From NCBI GenBank assembly GCA_944320465.1, contig CALUHO010000009.1, forward strand, positions 1-64,000: a stretch of 64,000 nucleotides of DNA, written 5' to 3'. Below the pieces are notes generated by a model, which did no database searches, was not told where the DNA came from, and saw only the letters and a program-made list of their open reading frames with translations. The position numbers and the translations under genes were made by a program. The DNA is from an uncultured Bacteroidales bacterium. Its GTDB lineage: Bacteria > Bacteroidota > Bacteroidia > Bacteroidales > P3. Below are positions 54,962 through 63,333 of this stretch, one piece after another. Each line of letters starts with the position of its first letter. Within the stretch, counting starts at the first letter, position 1.

Positions 54962-56383
54962 TTACAAGAGGCAGTGTAAACTGAAGTGTGTCAAGTTGGG
55001 GTTTGTTGGGTCAGCGTAGGCGGCCATGGCCGCCTACGCTGGCTGCGAATTTATCAATACCCTCAAAGAACTCCAAATAAAATATCCGCTTCAGGCCAGT
55101 ATCCTGAACCGGTCGGGGAAGAGGATGGCCAGCTGCTGCGCTGTCTGGCCCCAGTTCTGGACCGGCTGAGTCCACTTCTTCCGTATTCTCGTATATGCGA
55201 GATAGACAAGTTTTTCCAAGGCGGTATCCGAAGTGAACACGCCCTTGTTCTTGGTCACCTTGCGGAGCTGGCGGTGATATCCTTCGACCGTATTGGTGGT
55301 ATAGATAATCCGCCTGATATGAGGCGAGTACCGGAAGTATGCGCTGAGCCTGTCCCAGTTCTCGCGCCAGCTCCTGATGACTATCGGATACGCCTCGCCC
55401 CACTTGACCTCCAGAGCATCAAGGGCCTGTTCCGCCGCCTCCTTGTTCACCGCCTGATACACCTGCTTCAAATCCTTCATGAACTCCTTCTGTCTCTTGC
55501 TGGCCACATACTTGATCGAGTTGCGGATCTGGTGCACGATGCAGAGTTGGACCGTGGTCTCCGGGAAAACACTTGCTATCGCATCGGGAAAGCCCTTGAG
55601 CCCGTCCACGCAGGCTATGAGGATATCCTGTACCCCTCTGTTCTGGAGATCCGTAAGCACTCCGAGCCAGAAGTTGGCCCCCTCGCTCCTGGAAATGTAC
55701 ATGCCTAGAAGTTCTTTCCTCCCTTCGGAATTGAGGGCCAGCACATTATAGATGGCTCTGGTCACAGGCCGGTTCTTCTCGTCCATGACCTTGTAATGAA
55801 CCGCATCAAGCCACACGATGGGATACACCCGGTCCAGAGGCCGGTTTTTCCAACTCTGTATCTCCGGAAGGACACGGTCGGTGATGCTGCTGATGGTCTC
55901 GGCCGATATGCGGTTGCCGAACTGCTCCTCCAGTATGTCGCTTATCTCCCGCGTGCTGTTGCCGATGGCGTACAGCCCTAGGATTCGGTCCGCCAGCGAG
56001 TCGGCCAGGATTTTCTCACGCTTGCGTACAACCTGGGGCTCGAAGGTGCCGTCCCGGTCCCGGGGCGTGTTGATGGTTATTTCTCCCATGGAAGTCTGTA
56101 CCTGCTTGCTCATGTGTCCGTTGCGGCGGTTCCCGAACGCCCGTTCTCCGCCTTCCAGATGGCTGTCCATCTCGTCCTCCAGGGCGCTGTTCAGCAGATT
56201 CTCCAACAGTGGCGCCAATACTCCGTCTTTGCCGGATAGAGGCACGCCGGCCTTCAACTGTTCAATCGCATTCGCCTTGAACTCCTCATAATCAAATGAA
56301 TTGCTCATAATTAAAAAGTGTGTCTGTAAAGTTAATCTCTTTTCCTTTTCTTGACACACTTTAGCTTACAGTCTCTTACAAGA
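54962..56383 (-). mobile_element. IS256-family element with 8-bp target duplication
   Basis: TTACAAGA stands at 54962-54969 and again at 56376-56383. Between them the ends, about 26 bp, match in inverted orientation at 21 of 26 positions (both with AGTGTGTCAAG). The size is 1406 bp without the duplication. A perfect 28-bp palindrome (55013-55040), centred on GGCCATGGCC, lies between the left end and the transposase stop, probably a terminator. Confidence 0.92.
55091..56308 (-). CDS. IS256-family transposase
   Basis: The Met at 56308 gives about 405 residues. The IS256/Mutator DDE core is clear: PIVWLDAVHYKV (D), ILIACVDGLKGFPDAI (D) and YTTNTVEGYHRQLRK (E). The N-terminal DNA-binding domain and the H/C block QLCIVHQIRNSIKYV are also present. 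Intact. It lies inside exact target duplications, which suggests recent transposition. Confidence 0.93.
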   Translation of the reverse strand: MSNSFDYEEFKANAIEQLKAGVPLSGKDGVLAPLLENLLNSALEDEMDSHLEGGERAFGNRRNGHMSKQVQTSMGEITINTPRDRDGTFEPQVVRKREKILADSLADRILGLYAIGNSTREISDILEEQFGNRISAETISSITDRVLPEIQSWKNRPLDRVYPIVWLDAVHYKVMDEKNRPVTRAIYNVLALNSEGRKELLGMYISRSEGANFWLGVLTDLQNRGVQDILIACVDGLKGFPDAIASVFPETTVQLCIVHQIRNSIKYVASKRQKEFMKDLKQVYQAVNKEAAEQALDALEVKWGEAYPIVIRSWRENWDRLSAYFRYSPHIRRIIYTTNTVEGYHRQLRKVTKNKGVFTSDTALEKLVYLAYTRIRKKWTQPVQNWGQTAQQLAILFPDRFRILA

Positions 56384-56434
56384 ACAATTTGTAAATTTTA
56401 TATTTCGATATTATATCCTCCTTGGTATGTTGCT

Positions 56435-56710
56435 TCAAAATAGTAAATCCTCATCACTCTCCGTTTTGCCATGTTCAATATCCGTGTTCTCTGCCATGGT
56501 TTCTACTGCTGTATTCTCTATCTCTTTCAACACGTCGTTTATTTGCGTCTGTTCTTCCTTTGAGATGCTTTCATCATAATCACGGTCAAGTACTTCACCA
56601 GCCAAGAGTGCCTTGATCATCTCGATATACGAAAATTGCGCTTCTGCGGTGCCTTTAAACATGATTACCGACACATCGCCATTTTCGTTCTTCTTAAATA
56701 CCAGTTTCAT
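56435..56710 (-). CDS. Small acidic protein, third gene of the ATPase/PHP operon
   Basis: The 91-residue protein begins with beta-like strands (MKLVFKKNENGDVSVIMF) and continues as an acidic helix (QTQINDVLKEIENTAVETMAE). It is encoded five bases after the stop of the PHP-domain ATPase. No family is known to me. By position it is likely a partner or inhibitor of the ATPase. It is the last gene of the leftward operon, with the IS256-family element just beyond it. Confidence 0.6.
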   Translation of the reverse strand: MKLVFKKNENGDVSVIMFKGTAEAQFSYIEMIKALLAGEVLDRDYDESISKEEQTQINDVLKEIENTAVETMAENTDIEHGKTESDEDLLF

Positions 56711-56715
56711 ATCGT

Positions 56716-59016
56716 TTAATTGAATTTTTTCAGGTTATACTTCTTTACTCTTTTCTTGATCGATGCCTTGCCACCGTCGGTCTGATCTGCTATCAGGTCC
56801 AGCACCTTCTTTTTTCCAATCTGGCCTTCTAGCGGGGCAGAACGGATTGTGATTTTCTTCCCATCATTCTTACAGAGCACAATGGTCTGAGCATCAGCCA
56901 TCATCGGTATCGTGGCGTTGTGGCTCACCAGTATCACTTGCTTCCTGTACTTCACCTTTTTGATGGTCTGTACCAGCGCCTCGTTGATATACTTCACAGC
57001 CAGGTTGTCTTCCGGCTGATCAATGATGATAGGTGAATTGCCACCATCATAGCCAAGTATCAAATCCAGCAGGATAGCCGACTTCCAGCCAGGACTCATC
57101 TCGTAGAAATTCCGGCCATCCGAAGACACGATTTTATACGATGTATGGTCGTTTTTCCGCAGGTATTCATAGATAAAGTCACCCAATTCCCTATATGAAC
57201 TCACCCTTGGACGCTGTTTGAACTTCGTCTGGTACATATTATTAGGCACCACATCGTCCATATTCCTGAAATGGTAGTTCAGATACTTATTCAGTACCTC
57301 CATTAACACTCCTTCGTTAAATTTGAACGTATTTTCTATGTACAGCGTGTGCCCAGTGGCCTTCACTTCCTTAGTGGTAAACGACCTGTTCATCTCGGTC
57401 AGCTTCACTTTCTGCTCAGCAAAACTGCGGCTGTATTTCACGTAGTCACGTAGGTGCTGTATCAGTTTCCTGCGGTTTTGCAAGTTGCTCTGGTTCTGTC
57501 CCTGCCTTGTTTGCAGTTCTTCGTCCTTCTCTTCCTTGCGTGTCGCTATCAGTGCGGCTACATTTTCAAATAGCACTGCACCCTTTCTAGCTTTAGCAAG
57601 CTCCTTCAGTATAATCTCTACCTCCTTGCTGATGTTGTTTGTGAACGGATTTTCGTTTACAAACTTTTTCAGAGCCACCATATTTTCAACGTTGGCATTG
57701 TATTCTTCCTCCGGATAGGCGCATTTCTCGTTTTCATTATTCTTGGGCATCAGCGGCTGGAAAATGTTTCCTTCCACTTTACCCTTCGTAATCAGTTTGC
57801 CGGGATGTGGAATATCCTTAAGCCAACGTTCTATCTTCTCAATGTTTTCCACGCAGAGTAGCATCTCGTCTACTATGCGTTTCAGGTCAGCCAGCGTTTT
57901 GCTTATTTGTCGCTTTACGTTGTCATCGCTCGGAAATGCTTTCTTCAGGATTGGAATCTCGTCTATCGAGGCCTCATCATTCCTGTTCACCAAATCTGCT
58001 ATAAAATTCTGGTGAATGTAGTATGGATGAATTTCAGACGGGTTCTTTACATCTATGTTCTCCACCTTGAACTTAGCATATTCCGAATTTTGCAAATCCT
58101 GTTCAAAGAACTTATTCACAGAATCCACAAACAGCGTTTTACCCGACGACGAGCCGCCTATCACCACATTAAGTCCTTCTGTCAGTTCCACATTAATGTC
58201 TATCAGCTCGTTTGACAACTTCACCTTACCTATGTGGTCGCATTGTATCTGAGGCTTCTCCTTCTGGTAGAACAGTCTCGAACTCTCCGAGAGTGACAGT
58301 CTCACGCCGTCATATGTCGGTTCAGCCATCATCCACGTAGGTACGAAAGGCGAAGCCTCGCTCGATTTCGGGTCTGGGTAGCGGCTGGGAACGTAATTGT
58401 CCGAGCAGGTTAACAGGTTCACAAACTCCGCTATGCCCAGTTTGGCAAAATATTCTCGTGTGGTTTCCAATCCCTTGTCCTCACGCGCAGTAAAGCCGTC
58501 AAACTGGTTGTAATAGATACTGCGGCTGATGGCGTTATCAACCTGTTCTCCCTCATGCAACGAGTAGTTGAACTGTCCGTGCCTCTGCCCCGCGTGTGGC
58601 AACAGCATAAACTCAAATGGATCGAAGGCATTAATTACCTTCTGTATGTCGGGTATCGACTGGTCGGTTTTGCATGGCAGTTTGTTTGTATATAGCTTGT
58701 CTAGGATGTCGTTCAGCACTTTAATGTTTTCCTCTGTCACATCAAGATTGAAATAAATATGACAGTGGAATGCTTCTACGTCATCGTGGTTCTTGATGTG
58801 CAGTTCTGCGCCCAACAGCAGGTTCACCCCGACAGCCTTGGCAGCCAGGTATGCTTCCTTGTTGATGGTGTTGTGGTCGGTGAAGCTTATTAGGAACGGT
58901 TCGTCGTTGTTGTACTCCTTAATCTTCTTTACCAGCGTCGCAACATCATAATCCGTCGAGCGATCGTTCGCGTCGGGATAGGTGTGGATATGTAAGTCAA
59001 TATACACTGGCTGCAT
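56716..59016 (-). CDS. TrlF-like protein: PHP domain fused to ABC/SMC-type ATPase
   Basis: Of the 766 residues, 1-~235 form a PHP (metal-dependent phosphoesterase) domain: HIH (9-11), TDHNT (46-50), GAELH (69-73), HCH (84-86), LPHAG (140-144). From ~260 an SMC/RecN-like ATPase follows: Walker A GGSSSGKT (287-294), a long coiled coil, the Walker B block IIIDQPEDN and the VSHNA switch near the end. The joined domains suggest an ATP-controlled nuclease or phosphatase. It is flanked by an ATPase gene 18 bases upstream and a small gene five bases downstream. Defence-associated role is inference. Confidence 0.8.
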   Translation of the reverse strand: MQPVYIDLHIHTYPDANDRSTDYDVATLVKKIKEYNNDEPFLISFTDHNTINKEAYLAAKAVGVNLLLGAELHIKNHDDVEAFHCHIYFNLDVTEENIKVLNDILDKLYTNKLPCKTDQSIPDIQKVINAFDPFEFMLLPHAGQRHGQFNYSLHEGEQVDNAISRSIYYNQFDGFTAREDKGLETTREYFAKLGIAEFVNLLTCSDNYVPSRYPDPKSSEASPFVPTWMMAEPTYDGVRLSLSESSRLFYQKEKPQIQCDHIGKVKLSNELIDINVELTEGLNVVIGGSSSGKTLFVDSVNKFFEQDLQNSEYAKFKVENIDVKNPSEIHPYYIHQNFIADLVNRNDEASIDEIPILKKAFPSDDNVKRQISKTLADLKRIVDEMLLCVENIEKIERWLKDIPHPGKLITKGKVEGNIFQPLMPKNNENEKCAYPEEEYNANVENMVALKKFVNENPFTNNISKEVEIILKELAKARKGAVLFENVAALIATRKEEKDEELQTRQGQNQSNLQNRRKLIQHLRDYVKYSRSFAEQKVKLTEMNRSFTTKEVKATGHTLYIENTFKFNEGVLMEVLNKYLNYHFRNMDDVVPNNMYQTKFKQRPRVSSYRELGDFIYEYLRKNDHTSYKIVSSDGRNFYEMSPGWKSAILLDLILGYDGGNSPIIIDQPEDNLAVKYINEALVQTIKKVKYRKQVILVSHNATIPMMADAQTIVLCKNDGKKITIRSAPLEGQIGKKKVLDLIADQTDGGKASIKKRVKKYNLKKFN

Positions 59017-59034
59017 GGTCTTCGCCTCCTTTCT

Positions 59035-60333
59035 CTATTCGTTACAACCTTTAAATTCATCCTCAAAGTATGGGATTGCCCCATACTTACCTTCCAAATA
59101 GTTCTTCTCGTAGTTGCTATCTGTTCTCGGCTTTGCTCCGTTGTCCAGCGTTATATTCATCATCGGTGTGAGTTTCGTAGAATAGCTCGTTTTTGCATTC
59201 TTTTCTACAAAGACCACCTGATCTCGTCTCAGCAATTTCTTCGACAGTATGTTGGTATCGTGAGTTGTAAAAATCAGCTGCGCTCCGTTAGGGTTAGTTT
59301 CTGCATAGTTAAAGAGCCTAACAATACGTCGTGATAGCAGCGGGTGCAACTGTGCATCCAATTCATCCACAAACAGCGATTTCCCATACCGTAAGGTGTC
59401 AACAATAGGTCCGGCTAAATTAAACAGTTTCCTCGTACCGTCCGACTCCCTTTCATCTATGTCAAAATCAACCATCCCAACAACCTCACCATTTGCATTT
59501 AATTTACTATGTTTAGCATAGGCAACAATGGGTGGATGCTCTTTTAGCGTTGCTACAATTTCTGCGGGCAAACCTTTGGGCAGCATCTTTTCATCAATAT
59601 ACTCTTGTTCGGTGGTCACTTCACGAAACCCTACATCCATACCGCTGATGAAGGCCAGAATTTCATCTTTATAATCAGTCCTGGTATGAAGCATCTCCTT
59701 GGTATAGCGCGAAAAGTCATTATCTCGTAAACCGGAAATCACGTTAGGCTTTGTTCTGAACCATTCTATCACACGTTTTGATATCTCGCCTCCTAGTTGT
59801 GCGGCTAACGAAATAAACAACCTGTTATTGTTCAGTGGAATGATGCCTTCTTTTATTGACAAACCTTCCGGGTAGTTCTGCTCATCAATCTCGATTGTAT
59901 CTAGGGTGCGTTTTAATAGTGTCTTCAGCGATCGATTTGGAAATTTTGCTATCAGCCATTCCTCTTCTATCCTTTTTGCAGTGTAGCTGAAACCGTATGT
60001 AAACTTGTCGGTGTCATCCACAAATGACATTTCAAACCGAGTTGGTCTCGCTTCCTTATCCGAAAGGAGAAAGGCATCATACGGCAGCATTTCGTTATCG
60101 TTTAGTCTCACTGAATGGATAACGATACCCCTCATCATACCAACAGCCTTGAACACATTTGACTTACCGCTGGAGTTAGCTCCATAGAAAGCCTTAGCAT
60201 TAAGCACGCGAGTGTTTGCAACGGTGGTGTATCCCTCATTGTCCATGTCCTTAATGCCTGTATCAGCCATGAACGACAATTTGATTTCTCCGTCTATCGA
60301 ACGGTAATTTTCTGCGATAAAGCTTGTTATCAT
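59035..60333 (-). CDS. RloA/AriA-like AAA_15 ATPase
   Basis: The Met at 60333 gives 432 residues starting with ITSFIAENYRSIDGEIKLSF, the typical ABC-ATPase N-terminus. Walker A is GANSSGKS (51-58). A D-loop region follows, then LFVDELDAQLHP (Walker B) and TTHDTNIL (H-switch). This is the AAA_15/OLD-like layout of RloA and of the AriA subunit of PARIS. Those partners have a Toprim protein (RloB/AriB) beside them; here a PHP-ATPase gene follows instead, 18 bases on. An upstream Met at 60360 is possible. Confidence 0.82.
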   Translation of the reverse strand: MITSFIAENYRSIDGEIKLSFMADTGIKDMDNEGYTTVANTRVLNAKAFYGANSSGKSNVFKAVGMMRGIVIHSVRLNDNEMLPYDAFLLSDKEARPTRFEMSFVDDTDKFTYGFSYTAKRIEEEWLIAKFPNRSLKTLLKRTLDTIEIDEQNYPEGLSIKEGIIPLNNNRLFISLAAQLGGEISKRVIEWFRTKPNVISGLRDNDFSRYTKEMLHTRTDYKDEILAFISGMDVGFREVTTEQEYIDEKMLPKGLPAEIVATLKEHPPIVAYAKHSKLNANGEVVGMVDFDIDERESDGTRKLFNLAGPIVDTLRYGKSLFVDELDAQLHPLLSRRIVRLFNYAETNPNGAQLIFTTHDTNILSKKLLRRDQVVFVEKNAKTSYSTKLTPMMNITLDNGAKPRTDSNYEKNYLEGKYGAIPYFEDEFKGCNE

Positions 60334-60360
60334 AACTCCATTTTTGTGACTTTTACTCAA

Positions 60361-60701
60361 ATCTGACCTGCGAGATTACATATTTTAGTTTATACACACA
60401 AGTAATTTTCGGGTTTTCTTCAAAAACAAGACAAATTGACAGATGGGTAAAACGCCAGTCTGACAGTGGCAGCCTCACTGACAGTGTGGCAAAATTTGTA
60501 AACTTAGCGGAATATCAAGGCGTTATTAGTTTATTTCGATAAATATAGCTATGATTTTTGAGGTTTTTGCTCAAATTTCAATAATTGGCATCCTTATTGC
60601 TCCTACTCAGGATGTGGACTCGTTCCTGAGCATCGAAACCACACCAAGGAGTAAAGCTCTGCTGTACTGTTCAGACAACAGGAACTATATCCAATTACAC
60701 A
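60361..60701. other. Divergent control region of the ATPase operon and HNH gene
   Basis: Two 9-bp direct repeats CTGACAGTG (60460-60468, 60478-60486) stand 18 bases apart, within CAGTG/CACTG inverted units. TTTTTGAG/CTCAAATT forms another hairpin near 60556-60580. No clear promoter consensus. The repeats may be an operator for either gene. Confidence 0.4.
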
Positions 60702-61001
60702 ATGGCAGACTTCAGTGAAGAAACAAAACTTGCTGTCTGGAAGAAAGCACAAATAGCCGGGGACAATAACCCTGCAGTGTGGCGTAAAGACCAGTGTGGT
60801 GCATGGATTGGTTGGAATTACTATGGTGACAGAACCAGTCAATATGGATGGGAGATTGACCACATTACTCCCATTTCCAAGGGCGGATCTGATAACTTGT
60901 CCAACCTTCGACCACTTCAGTGGGAAAATAATGCCTCCAGACAAGATGGCCGTTTGTGCTGCAAAGTCACTTCTCAGGGGAACCATAATGTAGAGAAGTA
61001 A
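60702..61001 (+). CDS. HNH endonuclease-like protein
   Basis: The 99-residue protein has the HNH fold signature: a Trp-rich strand (WIGWNYYGDRTSQYGWEIDH), the DH of IDHITPISKGG, and N-L-x-x-L-x-x-L-x-x-x-N (NLSNLRPLQWENN). The pattern fits small stand-alone HNH nucleases of phage and islands. It lacks the CxxC zinc site of many HNH proteins. It lies just past the ATPase operon, divergently. Confidence 0.8.
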   Translation: MADFSEETKLAVWKKAQIAGDNNPAVWRKDQCGAWIGWNYYGDRTSQYGWEIDHITPISKGGSDNLSNLRPLQWENNASRQDGRLCCKVTSQGNHNVEK

Positions 61002-61095
61002 TCGCCACGGTTTGTACGGTATGCAACGCCTAAAGTGCTCCGTAGCGGAATCGGAAGGCCACCGCATTGTTTTTCACAATTTAAACCTTACTGTT

Positions 61096-61332
61096 ATGAG
61101 GAAAGAGATACACATTATTTCTAATCCAAACAGAGGAGGTTGGGATGCGAAAAGACCTAACGCAGATAGGGCTTCAAAGCACTTTGATACGAAAAAAGAA
61201 GCAATGGAGTGGAGTCGCGATCTGGCAAAGAGGGAAGGACTAGAACTTATTCCTCATGGTACAGATGGTCAGATTCAAAATCCCAACAGCTATGGAAATG
61301 ACCCATGTCCACCCAAGGACAAAAAGCATTAA
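61096..61332 (+). CDS. DUF2188-family small protein
   Basis: The Met at 61096 gives 78 residues with the typical phrase NRGGWDAKRPNADRASKHFDTKKEAMEW and a conserved GLELIPHGTDGQIQNPNSYG end. DUF2188 proteins are widespread and unknown, often in mobile islands. It follows the HNH gene by about 95 bases and ends at a strong terminator. A frame upstream is open but has no signal. Confidence 0.85.
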   Translation: MRKEIHIISNPNRGGWDAKRPNADRASKHFDTKKEAMEWSRDLAKREGLELIPHGTDGQIQNPNSYGNDPCPPKDKKH

Positions 61333-61350
61333 GCATTGCTCTTCATGGAG

Positions 61351-61388
61351 ATAGCAGGCCGTTTCAGAGGCCTGCTATTTTTATTTTG
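61351..61388 (+). terminator. Intrinsic terminator after DUF2188 gene
   Basis: ATAGCAGGCC and GGCCTGCTAT form a perfect 10-bp stem with an 8-base loop, followed by TTTTATTTT. It is one of the clearest terminators in the window. Confidence 0.85.
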
Positions 61389-61433
61389 GGTATCGTTTGC
61401 AGGATAGATCAATCCCTTAACAGGAAATGATAT

Positions 61434-61448
61434 ATCGCAATTAACTGC
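61434..61448 (+). other. Putative right attachment site
   Basis: ATCGCAATTAACTGC resembles ATCGGCAAGTAACGGC at the mnmE end (35001-35016), with one gap and two mismatches. It is followed by a copy of the island's left end. Confidence 0.4.
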
Positions 61449-61458
61449 AACGAATTAG

Positions 61459-61640
61459 AACCAACTATAATGAAGCCGCTGATTTTCAGTGGCTTTTTTA
61501 TTTGTCCAAAATCCGGCTATGTGCAGTCGGAGATAGTTGTCCACCATATTTTTCTACCGCGGAACATTTTCGGGATTTGCCCCGATGTCACGATGACGCA
61601 GTAGTTGACGTGTGTTGACAATGGTTTACGTGTGTTGACA
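61459..61640 (+). repeat. Island left-end repeat, copy R
   Basis: Starts AACCAACTATAA, then a hairpin (AAGCCGCTG-atttt-CAGTGGCTTT, 61473-61496), and ends with TGTGTTGACA at 61611-61620 and again at 61631-61640. Order and spacing match the left end at 35031-35233. No integrase gene follows. Confidence 0.75.
61473..61501 (+). terminator. Hairpin in the copy-R left end
   Basis: AAGCCGCTG pairs with CAGTGGCTT with one G-T pair, loop ATTTT, followed by TTTTTA. It corresponds in position to the mnmE terminator at 35054. Confidence 0.65.
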
Positions 61641-61700
61641 CAAAAGAGGAGAAATAAAGAGATTTGAACTCAAAATATATTAGGCATTTGCTTGAATATT

Positions 61701-62324
61701 TCACTGACTGCTTCCAACTTGGCATCGACATAATCCTGAAGGTACGAATTCCCTTTTGCAAGTCCTTCCCTTGGTTTCATCCCATTCCTCTTTTGTCATT
61801 CTCATGAAATGCTCGGTGCGGACATCGCCCAGTGGTGAGGTATTACCTTCTTCGGTATGATGAAAACGAAAACCGCATTTCTCCATCACCCGACGCGACT
61901 TTGTATTACCGTCATAATAGCCGCACCATACGGCAGTCATGCCCAAATCCACGAAACAACGTCTCAACAAACAACACACAGCCTCGGGTATCAGCCCATT
62001 GCCCCAATAGGGTACCCCGATCCAATAGCCTATTTCAGCCTCGCCCTGCTTCATGGATGCACTGTGAAGTCCCTCGCCAAACATGATTCCGACACTGCCC
62101 ACAGGTTCTCCCGTGGCTTTCAAGACAACAGCGTATGTTTCAGGAGCCGCAAAAATCGTGCGGATGACATTCAGGCTATCTTCCACGGAAGTGTGCGGAG
62201 GCCATCCGGCTATAGGACCTACCGCCGGGTCCTGCGCATACTTATATAACGATTCTGCATCTGCCTCTTCCCAAGGACGAAGTATCAGGCGTTCGGTCGA
62301 CAACTGGCATGTATTCTTTTCCAT
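61701..62324 (-). CDS. GNAT acetyltransferase (RimJ/RimL type)
   Basis: The 207-residue protein has the GNAT acetyl-CoA fold. The opening TERLILRPWEEADAESLYKY is typical of RimL-like proteins, and the motif A region is GYWIGVPYWGNGLIPEAVCCLL (V-x-P-x-x-x-x-G-x-x-P-E). The C-terminal strand is EKCGFRFHHTEEG. The last ~25 residues after KEEWDE are unusual, with basic and Cys residues. The substrate is unknown. It lies just beyond copy R and is probably cargo or remnant of a second element. Confidence 0.85.
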   Translation of the reverse strand: MEKNTCQLSTERLILRPWEEADAESLYKYAQDPAVGPIAGWPPHTSVEDSLNVIRTIFAAPETYAVVLKATGEPVGSVGIMFGEGLHSASMKQGEAEIGYWIGVPYWGNGLIPEAVCCLLRRCFVDLGMTAVWCGYYDGNTKSRRVMEKCGFRFHHTEEGNTSPLGDVRTEHFMRMTKEEWDETKGRTCKREFVPSGLCRCQVGSSQ

Positions 62325-62386
62325 TGTAATAAAGCTAAGTGAGTGAGCCGGATAAAACTGGCGCGAATATATCTTTTTATTGAGAA

Positions 62387-62430
62387 GTAAGATGAAATGC
62401 CCATAGAGGTAAGGTGAAATGGCAATAGAA
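62387..62430 (+). repeat. Two 22-bp tandem repeats
   Basis: GTAAGATGAAATGCCCATAGAG (62387-62408) and GTAAGGTGAAATGGCAATAGAA (62409-62430) lie end to end, upstream of the GNAT gene. They may be regulator sites for that gene. Confidence 0.5.
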
Positions 62431-62582
62431 GTGTTACTTCAATATGGCATTCATGGGTAGTGTTTCAAAAAGTGTGTCCGGGGTAAGCCTTCAGACCTCT
62501 TAGTTTTGCAAAAATATCCATTTATCCGTAGGCGTGCCTGCCTATGAGCATTTTTTTTCGTCCGGGAACAGGTCCTTGTCAA

Positions 62583-62868
62583 GGTTTCACCGAAAGCAGG
62601 CTGCACCTCGGCAAAGCTCAAGCAAGCTTGGCTCTGCTCTCGGTTTGCACTGCCTTTCGAGACTCGAACACAGTCACGAACCGCAGAGCAAGCCGAATGC
62701 AGAATCAAACGGAGTTTGAATTATGCTGAGGCGAAGCCTGTTCTCGCTGCGAAGCAGCAACAGTACGCTCCTTCGTTCTCGCTCTCAGCGCCTTGCATCT
62801 TACTCACTCTGACACGCCGCCTGAGGGTGATTTCAAATGCCTATTTTGATACACCCTCTTTTTTCTTT
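62583..62868. repeat. Dispersed chromosomal repeat, copy B
   Basis: Same orientation as copy A at about 25480-25694. It shares CACGAACCGCAGAGCAAGCC, GGAGTTTGAATTATGCTGAG and the CACCCTC end. It contains a single GGCTGCACCTCGGC unit and no credible gene. Because it matches a repeat in the backbone, the chromosome has probably resumed here. Confidence 0.7.
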
Positions 62869-63117
62869 CCTGGAGTTGCATTTGAACGTTGAACTTGCCG
62901 TGGAACGGGGGCCGGATGAGATGAGACCGTTCTCCGATTGAGTTCCTGTTGAGGCTTGAACGGTTCTTTTTCCACACCATTGTCTTGTGCAAAACATAGG
63001 TACAGGGTCTTGTAAGGCTGTTTCTGAAAATACATTGTCTTAAATGAACAGAAATTCGATATTTCTAGTTAACTTTGAAAATTAAATTCATTTTTGTCAT
63101 TAACCAAGATCTCAAGT

Positions 63118-63333
63118 ATGAGAAAGTTTACGGAAATTGTAACGGATTTGGTTGCGGAACTGGTAATGCTTTTAATGCGGCATAATTACAGATTGCGAGA
63201 GAAGCAAGCTTTATCTATTGTTTTTGCTTCGACAACGTACCAACGATTGATTGACGAACGCAGTATGCTTTATATGCAACGTTCGGATTATTTGTTTTCT
63301 TTGTTGATGCAGGAGCTGGCTCATACGAGATGA
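63118..63333 (+). CDS. Small DUF3791-like protein
   Basis: The 71-residue protein (starting MRKFTEIV) has two helices. The second half, LREKQALSIVFASTTYQRLIDERSMLYMQRSDYLFSLLMQEL, follows the DUF3791 pattern of an A-L-x-x-V/F...S-x-T-Y-x-x-L-x-x-x-x-x-x-L-Y-x-x-S/R-x-x-Y phrase. Such proteins are common next to other small genes in Bacteroidota. No partner is adjacent. Function unknown. Confidence 0.55.
   Translation: MRKFTEIVTDLVAELVMLLMRHNYRLREKQALSIVFASTTYQRLIDERSMLYMQRSDYLFSLLMQELAHTR

Larger units (their letters stand above)
35013..61448. mobile_element. Integrated mobilizable island of about 26.4 kb
   Basis: It begins at the mnmE 3' end and runs to an att-like sequence followed by a second copy of the left end. 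It carries an integrase, multi-HTH regulator, RepA-like ATPase, MobC-like protein and relaxase at the left, then AT-rich cargo, two IS elements, a degenerate gene and several ATPase or nuclease genes. No full conjugation apparatus is present, so transfer would need a helper. The right boundary is inferred. Confidence 0.7.
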
